Source of the DNA: Photobacterium pectinilyticum
GTDB lineage: Bacteria > Pseudomonadota > Gammaproteobacteria > Enterobacterales > Vibrionaceae
Direction: 5' to 3'
Length of the DNA: 32,072 bases
Assembly (NCBI RefSeq): GCF_024357955.1
Contig: NZ_JANEYT010000051.1
Span: 1 to 32,072, forward strand
Made by a program: the position numbers and the translations under genes. Shown one piece after another: positions 27,577 to 32,072 of the stretch. The notes under the pieces were generated by a model that ran no database searches, was not told the origin of the DNA, and worked only from the letters and a program-made list of their open reading frames with translations. Within the stretch, counting starts at the first letter, position 1; every line of letters begins with the position of its first letter.

Positions 27577-28677
27577 TTACTTGTTTCCCATCATTTGTTG
27601 AAACTGCATGAATTGCTTGAACTGCTCTTCCATGTCTGGAGAAGTATTCTCGGCAGGCTTGGCTAATTTCCGCAGTAACTCCGCTTGCCTGTAATCAGGC
27701 ACATCACCATAACTATAAAAGCTGGTCAGCACACTTTCATGCCCTAAGTTTTGGCTCCATGCCTTGAAATCTTCAGGTGTTCGGCAAAGCCGCTCACCCA
27801 ATCGCACCAAAGTGTTTCGAAAACTGTGGGGATTAAAGTAAGGCAACCCGGCAGCTTCAAAGGCTTGTACAAAAGCTTTGCGGATTGGGGTCGTATTGCT
27901 CCAGTGCTCTTCAAGTAAACCAACAGCTTCAAACTGCTGGTTAGCGTTATGTGCCAACTTGGTTTTAGGAAACAGCGGCGAATTTTGCTTGAACCCTAGC
28001 TCCTGTACCAAGTAATCAATCCATTCAGTCAAAATCCTTAGTGGCAGCTCGCCGACAGGAAAAAAGTATGATGTAAATGTTTTACTGAACTTTGTTTTCA
28101 CATACCTTGCGTCCTGATAAAAGCTTTGCTCAACAAGATCAATATGCTCTATCTTTGCTGAAGCAACAGCTCCATCTCGTGCGCCAGTTAGGATAACGAA
28201 AGCAATTAAAGCTCTATTACGCTTTTCGATATCTGTGGAGTCAGGCATGCCTTCCAAGGTTTGAACGACCTGCTCAACTGTTGCTACGCTTCGTTTACGC
28301 TTTGCGTTGGCTATGCGGGTGTCCTTTTCCGACAGATTGAAATACTCGATATCACTGTAATTGACTTTTGCGCGATACCCTTTTTGCGTAACCAAGTATT
28401 GGAAGAACGCCTTCAAGTGACGAGTTGCTGTCAGCACGGTTGCCTTACTCAGGTTATCCCCAGTCACAGCTGACTTTTTCCCCATAAGGTGCTTCTTAAA
28501 CGCGATAGCATGCTTAGCTCGAAACTTCTTAAAATCGATATACCCAGTACACTCTTCATAGCGATTAATTGACTTCAACGCACCATCAATGGTCGAGTCA
28601 TCTTGACGCTTAGCATCCTTCAAATACGTGGTGTATTCATAAATAATTCGTGCATTATTTGTACTGTTATTTTTCAT
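27577..28677 (-). CDS. Tyrosine recombinase/integrase
   Basis: The 366-residue protein has an N-terminal SAM-like core-binding domain (about 10-110) and a C-terminal catalytic domain. Counting from the alternative GTG start at 28680 (one residue earlier), the catalytic set is Arg168 (TGARDG), His285 and Arg288 (HSFRN), His314 (LGHES) and the nucleophile Tyr322 or Tyr324 (SFYSYG). The C-terminal tail is Met/Gln-rich. It is unrelated at the N-terminus to the P4 integrase at 10733. Its start lies within the end of the HTH gene, with GGAG nine bases upstream of ATG 28677. It is the last gene of a three-gene overlapping operon (alpA, HTH, recombinase) that looks like the integration module of a second mobile element. 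Confidence 0.9.
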   Translation of the reverse strand: MKNNSTNNARIIYEYTTYLKDAKRQDDSTIDGALKSINRYEECTGYIDFKKFRAKHAIAFKKHLMGKKSAVTGDNLSKATVLTATRHLKAFFQYLVTQKGYRAKVNYSDIEYFNLSEKDTRIANAKRKRSVATVEQVVQTLEGMPDSTDIEKRNRALIAFVILTGARDGAVASAKIEHIDLVEQSFYQDARYVKTKFSKTFTSYFFPVGELPLRILTEWIDYLVQELGFKQNSPLFPKTKLAHNANQQFEAVGLLEEHWSNTTPIRKAFVQAFEAAGLPYFNPHSFRNTLVRLGERLCRTPEDFKAWSQNLGHESVLTSFYSYGDVPDYRQAELLRKLAKPAENTSPDMEEQFKQFMQFQQMMGNK

Positions 28678-29155
28678 CACTTAAAACTCCATCGAAAGGA
28701 CAATTTAAGAGGTTTTGTCCTCTTAGGATTATGTGTTTTTCAGCTATCGGTAATTTACCCTTGAGTTCAAGCCAGATGTCATTCACATTGCGCCACGAAA
28801 CATACTTATTCATTCGGCATCCGCACTCTTCACACACGCCTGTCATGTGAGCCATTCCTGCGGGTTTAGCAATAAAAAACACTGATTCAACACTTGGTTT
28901 CATGGGTTGTTTACATCGAAAACAGCACATCTCATGCTCCTCGCAATCGAACATAATCGCTTTGCGCTTTTGTTTAAAGTGAACCTTCAAATCTGCACCA
29001 TTTATTAATAGTGGACGTTTTTTATCCACAACTGGTAACCCCACACGAATCCAATTCCGCACTGTTTTAGGATGAACTCCCAGCGTTTCACTGATATCAA
29101 TAACGGTATAGTTGCGATTGCTTTTTATGCGATTAGCGGAATTACGCCTAGTCAT
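28667..29155 (-). CDS. Helix-turn-helix protein with zinc-finger-like cysteines
   Basis: The 162-residue product has an N-terminal helix-turn-helix (YTVIDISETLGVHPKTVRNWIRVG, about residues 17-40) of the MerR/excisionase type, then RPLLINGADLKVHF. A cysteine cluster (CCFRC, then CEECGC) probably binds one zinc. I do not recognise a named family; it may help the recombinase as a directionality factor or regulate the operon. I choose ATG 29155 (MTRRNSANR), eight bases inside the end of alpA; the frame is open to 29206. It overlaps the recombinase gene by 11 bases. Confidence 0.72.
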   Translation of the reverse strand: MTRRNSANRIKSNRNYTVIDISETLGVHPKTVRNWIRVGLPVVDKKRPLLINGADLKVHFKQKRKAIMFDCEEHEMCCFRCKQPMKPSVESVFFIAKPAGMAHMTGVCEECGCRMNKYVSWRNVNDIWLELKGKLPIAEKHIILRGQNLLNCPFDGVLSDEK

Positions 29156-29348
29156 TATCAACCGCCTTAGATGCAGCAACGCACGCATCAAGCCACTGCT
29201 CAACATCGGCTTCTAACCAACCAACAGCACGCTCACCTAGTGAGATGGACTGCGGGAAATTGCCCTTGGACATACGCAAGTAAATGCTGCTACGTGATAA
29301 ACCTGTTTTCTCTTTAACTTCTGGTAGTCGAATAATTCGTTGGGACAT
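29148..29348 (-). CDS. AlpA family transcriptional regulator / excisionase-like protein
   Basis: The 66-residue protein is a typical AlpA: RIIRLPEVKEKTGLSRSSIYLRMSKG, then FPQSISLGERAVGWLEADVEQWL, a winged helix-turn-helix covering nearly the whole protein. AlpA proteins of P4-like elements activate or assist excision. AAGAGG is six bases upstream of the ATG and lies in the 3' arm of an 11-bp hairpin (29353-29388), so translation may be controlled. It heads the operon with the HTH protein and the tyrosine recombinase. Confidence 0.88.
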   Translation of the reverse strand: MSQRIIRLPEVKEKTGLSRSSIYLRMSKGNFPQSISLGERAVGWLEADVEQWLDACVAASKAVDND

Positions 29349-29388
29349 AAAAAACCTCTTAGCCCGTTATTGGATGAGCTAAGAGGTT
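29349..29388 (-). promoter_or_regulatory. Leader hairpin covering the alpA ribosome binding site
   Basis: On the minus strand AACCTCTTAGC (29388-29378) pairs perfectly with GCTAAGAGGTT (29363-29353) around a 14-base loop, and a run of six T leads straight into the ATG. The ribosome binding site AAGAGG is inside the 3' arm. The structure could hide the site, act as an attenuator, or both. Confidence 0.6.
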
Positions 29389-29446
29389 ATTGGAATGAAT
29401 GCTTACAAAAGCGCAATTGCGGAAAGCAAAAACGCAATTGCGTTTT
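29353..29446 (+). repeat. Hairpin-palindrome module, copy 1
   Basis: The module is the alpA leader hairpin, then TATTGGAAT, then two CGCAATTGCG palindromes (29412-29421 and 29433-29442). The second palindrome extends to the 18-bp AAAACGCAATTGCGTTTT (29429-29446). A diverged copy in the same orientation lies at 31166-31238, so the two flank the zinc-ribbon nuclease gene. Confidence 0.65.
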
Positions 29447-29449
29447 CGA

Positions 29450-29524
29450 TTAGTCAGCTAAGTAACACACCGCGAAGCCCGCCAGTGCCAAGAACGTTAT
29501 TTCACCAACCATCCAGCGTTCCAT
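29450..29524 (-). CDS. Possible 24-residue membrane peptide
   Basis: A short frame from ATG 29524 to TAA reads MERWMVGEITF followed by LALAGFAVCYLAD. This is one hydrophobic segment long enough to span a membrane, with charged ends. No convincing ribosome binding site is visible. It may be a real small membrane protein or a chance frame. Confidence 0.25.
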   Translation of the reverse strand: MERWMVGEITFLALAGFAVCYLAD

Positions 29525-29525
29525 A

Positions 29526-29553
29526 TTGATAAATCGCTCAATAAATGTACAAT
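29526..29553 (+). promoter_or_regulatory. Sigma-70 promoter of the zinc-ribbon nuclease gene
   Basis: TTGATA (29526-29531) and TACAAT (29548-29553) are separated by 16 bases, a good consensus promoter. It overlaps the first in-frame ATG (29545), so transcripts should start near 29560 and translation must begin at a later ATG, most likely 29593. Confidence 0.7.
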
Positions 29554-29592
29554 CACCGCTTTTTTGCCCATAAAAAAACCGGAACTAGTGCA

Positions 29593-30987
29593 ATGTGCCA
29601 GCAACTCTGCCCCACCAAATTTAGACGCGATCTTGAAGACTATGCTACGTCACGTAACGGCCACGTGATTGATGGAATCTACGAAAACTCCAAATCCGAG
29701 TTTCTCTTTCAATGCCATCTTGGACACCAATGGTCACGGTCGGGTTGGGCTATGATGAATAGAAAAAGTTGGTGTCCAGACTGTCCGGCAGGCTTAGGTG
29801 AAAGGCTCACCAAGGTAATACTTCAAGAGCTGTTTGAGGAAAAGTTCATAAAGTGCAAACCCGCTTGGCTCAAAAATAATCGAGGTAAGCGGATGGAACT
29901 CGACGGCTACTGCGAGGTACTCAATTTGGCCTTTGAGTACCAAGGAGCTCAGCATCAGAAAGTAATACCTAAATATAAAGGTACAAAGCAAAAACTAGCT
30001 CAACGAATTATCGACGACAAAGACAAGCTAGCTCAATGCCAAAAACAAGGAATCACGTTAATTCAGGTGCCTGACTATTCTAATCAAGGTTTTAATCCTA
30101 GTCAGATTAAAGCCTTTTTAATCGAACAATGCCTCAAGTTGGGTGTCCCTCTTACGCAAAAACAGCAAACAAAGGAAATCGATGTCTCTGATGCGTATCG
30201 TGCTGCGGATGAGAAATTGAGAGAGTTACAGGCAATATGCAATGAAAAAGGTGGTCAATGTTTGTCAGAACACTATAAGCTTTCAACTACAATGATGTGG
30301 TTTGAGTGCTCCAAAGGACACAAATGGCAAGCTTCCCCAAATAAAATAAAGAACGACAGGTGGTGTAAAGAGTGTGGTTATAAAAGTACTGGCAATAAAC
30401 TTCGGAGCCCTATCGCAGACATACAGAGATTTATTGAGGCCAAAGGCGGCACACTCCTAACTGAAGTATTTGATAACTCAACCAAGCACTTACTAGTACA
30501 GTGTAAAAAAAAACATCAGCCTTGGCAGATCCTTAGAAGCAACTTATTTAAAGGACATTGGTGCCCAAAATGCCGCTCTATCACTAAGAAAGAAGTTGAA
30601 GCAATATTGCAGCAACACTCGTTCAAGTTGATCAACTGTGAATCAATGGAGAGCAACTCAATACTTACTGGAAAAACAAGAGTTTGGGTTACTTGTGAAC
30701 AAGGCCATAAATGGAACCCCGAAGTTAGAAAAATCAAGGAGGGAACAACAGGGTGTAAAGACTGCAATAAAAAAAGATATCGAGCGTTATATAGCCATAG
30801 TGTAGATCATATACGTCGTGAAGGATCTAGACGTGGATTAGATCTACTTTCTAAACTCTACTCTCGCAATGATATCGCTTTAGAGTGGCAGTGCATGAAA
30901 TCTTGTCATCCTTATAGGGGAAGTTTTAGGCAGGTTTTAAATCTTACCGGGTGTATAGAGTGCCGGAATGAGACCCGCAGACATTAA
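29593..30987 (+). CDS. Zinc-ribbon repeat protein with PD-(D/E)XK-like nuclease domain
   Basis: The 464-residue protein (from ATG 29593) has five treble-clef/zinc-ribbon repeats of the CxxGHxW...CxxC kind (DUF4379-like). They begin at about Cys41 (CHLGHQW, CPDC), 239 (CSKGHKW, CKEC), 304 (CKKKHQPW, CPKC), 368 (CEQGHKW, CKDC) and 434 (CIEC end). Between repeats 1 and 2 lies a probable restriction-endonuclease-like fold: GERLTK (Glu70), MELDGY (Asp104), LAFEYQGAQH (Glu115, Gln117), a Lys-rich helix, and GITLIQVPDY. The D...ExQ layout suggests a Vsr-like nuclease with Gln replacing the usual Lys. It could be a homing-type or defence nuclease; the substrate is unknown. The gene is rich in A and T, has its own promoter and is flanked by repeats. 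GGAA lies about nine bases upstream of the chosen ATG. Confidence 0.8.
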   Translation: MCQQLCPTKFRRDLEDYATSRNGHVIDGIYENSKSEFLFQCHLGHQWSRSGWAMMNRKSWCPDCPAGLGERLTKVILQELFEEKFIKCKPAWLKNNRGKRMELDGYCEVLNLAFEYQGAQHQKVIPKYKGTKQKLAQRIIDDKDKLAQCQKQGITLIQVPDYSNQGFNPSQIKAFLIEQCLKLGVPLTQKQQTKEIDVSDAYRAADEKLRELQAICNEKGGQCLSEHYKLSTTMMWFECSKGHKWQASPNKIKNDRWCKECGYKSTGNKLRSPIADIQRFIEAKGGTLLTEVFDNSTKHLLVQCKKKHQPWQILRSNLFKGHWCPKCRSITKKEVEAILQQHSFKLINCESMESNSILTGKTRVWVTCEQGHKWNPEVRKIKEGTTGCKDCNKKRYRALYSHSVDHIRREGSRRGLDLLSKLYSRNDIALEWQCMKSCHPYRGSFRQVLNLTGCIECRNETRRH

Positions 30988-31165
30988 CAGTAGTTTACAG
31001 GGTCTCCAAACAGGAGGTTAGCTGAGCTCAGCGAGGGATTGACTGCGAAAATTACCCCTTAAACTAAATATACGTAGATGAGTGGCACCATAAGAAAAAT
31101 GGTTTCCTCAATAACTTCGAGGACATTCAGAACTATGTGTCAATCGAATGTCTTTGCTAGATATT

Positions 31166-31238
31166 AATAGCCTCTTAATCCTTCAGTGGATGACTAAGAG
31201 GCTATTGGAATAATGGCTTTCAAAAGCAATTGCGTTTT
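31166..31238 (+). repeat. Hairpin-palindrome module, copy 2
   Basis: AATAGCCTCTTA (31166-31177) and TAAGAGGCTATT (31195-31206) form a perfect 12-bp inverted repeat. The loop shares TGGATGA with copy 1. TATTGGAAT follows, then CAAAAGCAATTGCG and a T run, matching copy 1 but with only one palindrome, as if the stretch between the two palindromes had been lost. It lies 28 bases or more from the end of the 246-residue gene and has no T run after the hairpin, so it is not a simple terminator. The rest of the 30988-31272 gap holds only a GCTGAGCTCAGC palindrome (31021-31032) and no supported gene. Confidence 0.65.
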
Positions 31239-31272
31239 TTAGTTAACAATTAAATTAACCTTGAAGAACAGG

Positions 31273-32013
31273 TCAGCATGTTGCTTCCCTGACTTGCTTA
31301 CACATTTTACGAATAGTGTTCTCAGACATAGACAGACCATTGGTCTCTATCGCTACTTTTATTGCAGTCGTGTAGCCCTTCTTGGCAGGGTCTATGCCCG
31401 CCATTTCCATCAATCCCCTTGCGAAGATGATGTGACTGTTTAGCTCTTTAGTCGACGTTGAGGGCTCACCTTTCAGATCATCAGGCTTCTCATCGTCCAA
31501 TGATTGGATAAACCTTGTAAGCTCATGAGTTTTAATAACTATTTCATGGTCGTAGTAGTCTAGTGAGCGGCAATCAACTCTGTTCTCACTGAAATCTCGA
31601 ACCATTCCCTCCGGGATCACGTGAGGACCCGCATCAATATTTGATTCAAGCCCTTTTAGCTTGCAGTAGATGCCGTTTTTCTTAAGAATCACTGAATCTA
31701 TAGGTGAACTTCGCCAAGTTTTCCCGCCTAGAGCATTTTGTTGAAGCGCATCGACGCTCATCAGCTCTCTGCCAAGCATAGACAGATCCCAGATACCCTC
31801 ATCAATCATCACAATGTCTTCGAAAAACACCCTACGCCCTAAACTAATTGTAAAACTGTTGAGCTCATTTGCCCCATAAGGCAGGTCTTCCTCTGCAAAG
31901 ACGTAACCCGGAGACATTTCTATTAGGCTATTGAACTTGACTGAAAGGGTTAAATGCCTGTCCAATGCGTATTCCGCTGATTCCGGACACCCATTCCCCC
32001 CCTGTGTCAGCAT
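31273..32013 (-). CDS. Hypothetical protein, 246 residues
   Basis: I do not recognise this protein. It has no signal peptide or membrane segment and is acidic overall. A middle part has YYDHEIVIKTHELTRFIQSL. The C-terminal 55 residues (KELNSHIIFARGLMEMAGID onwards, ending NTIRKMCKQVREATC) are predicted helical and may form a small helix-turn-helix-like domain. The start at ATG 32013 has AAGG at reasonable spacing. ATG 31917 (MSPGYVF) is an alternative, since the first 32 residues look less protein-like. It reads toward repeat copy 2 and is probably island cargo. Confidence 0.6.
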   Translation of the reverse strand: MLTQGGNGCPESAEYALDRHLTLSVKFNSLIEMSPGYVFAEEDLPYGANELNSFTISLGRRVFFEDIVMIDEGIWDLSMLGRELMSVDALQQNALGGKTWRSSPIDSVILKKNGIYCKLKGLESNIDAGPHVIPEGMVRDFSENRVDCRSLDYYDHEIVIKTHELTRFIQSLDDEKPDDLKGEPSTSTKELNSHIIFARGLMEMAGIDPAKKGYTTAIKVAIETNGLSMSENTIRKMCKQVREATC

Positions 32014-32052
32014 GGTTGTCGCCTTAGAATTTAATTCATTACGGAGACAAAT

Positions 32053-32072
32053 ATGCCTAAACCCTCAATTGA
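32053..32072 (+). CDS. Possible start of a gene running off the window
   Basis: ATG 32053 is preceded by GGAG at 32043-32046 and reads MPKPSI before the window ends. The frame is divergent from the 246-residue gene. Too little is visible to name it. Confidence 0.3.

Noticed and set aside
31068..31160. A 30-codon open stretch reading FLNNFEDIQNYVSIECLC at its end
   Set aside because: It looks protein-like and could be a gene relic, but it has no start codon or ribosome binding site and the length can occur by chance.

Overview
The window looks like a chromosomal segment of a Vibrionaceae-type gammaproteobacterium (Photobacterium, Grimontia or Vibrio-like). The evidence is the run of core genes (minor pilins, dnaJ-dnaK-grpE, nadK, recN, bamE, rnfH/ratA, smpB, ssrA) and the tmRNA tag ANDENFALAA. 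The genus is an inference; no database search was possible.

Core part, 1-10567. Two divergent type IV pilin genes (fimT-like, pilE-like) are followed by a chaperone block on the minus strand: grpE, then dnaK-dnaJ. grpE and dnaK each have a clear sigma-32 heat-shock promoter, and a grpE terminator separates the two units. nadK and recN read the other way, and recN has two LexA boxes. bamE, the ratA/rnfH pair, smpB and the tmRNA gene ssrA complete the core.

Accessory part, 10568-32072. A P4-family tyrosine integrase lies directly after the 3' end of ssrA, the usual arrangement for an island integrated in the tmRNA gene. The cargo is a DISARM-type anti-phage locus in two converging operons. The left operon (+) is a C5-cytosine methyltransferase (drmMII-like), drmA, drmB and drmC. 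The right operon (-) is drmD, a SNF2 helicase, and drmMI, a large N6-adenine methyltransferase. The two operons overlap tail to tail by 4 bp. Class 1 DISARM is usually described with drmD and drmMI, and class 2 with drmE and drmMII. This locus carries class 1 hallmarks plus a cytosine methyltransferase translationally overlapping drmA, so it appears composite.

Right of DISARM is a second mobile module: a serine recombinase, an overlapping three-gene operon (AlpA regulator, HTH/zinc-finger protein, tyrosine recombinase), GGTATCA repeats and a 13-bp inverted repeat. Beyond it is a predicted PD-(D/E)XK-like nuclease with five zinc-ribbon repeats. That gene is flanked by two diverged copies of a hairpin-plus-palindrome module. 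An unrecognised 246-residue protein ends the window. No second copy of the ssrA 3' end was seen, so the right edge of the island probably lies beyond the window.

The most interesting points are the composite DISARM, the repeat-flanked nuclease cassette, the alpA leader hairpin that buries its own ribosome binding site, and a compact multi-stem element between the integrase and DISARM.
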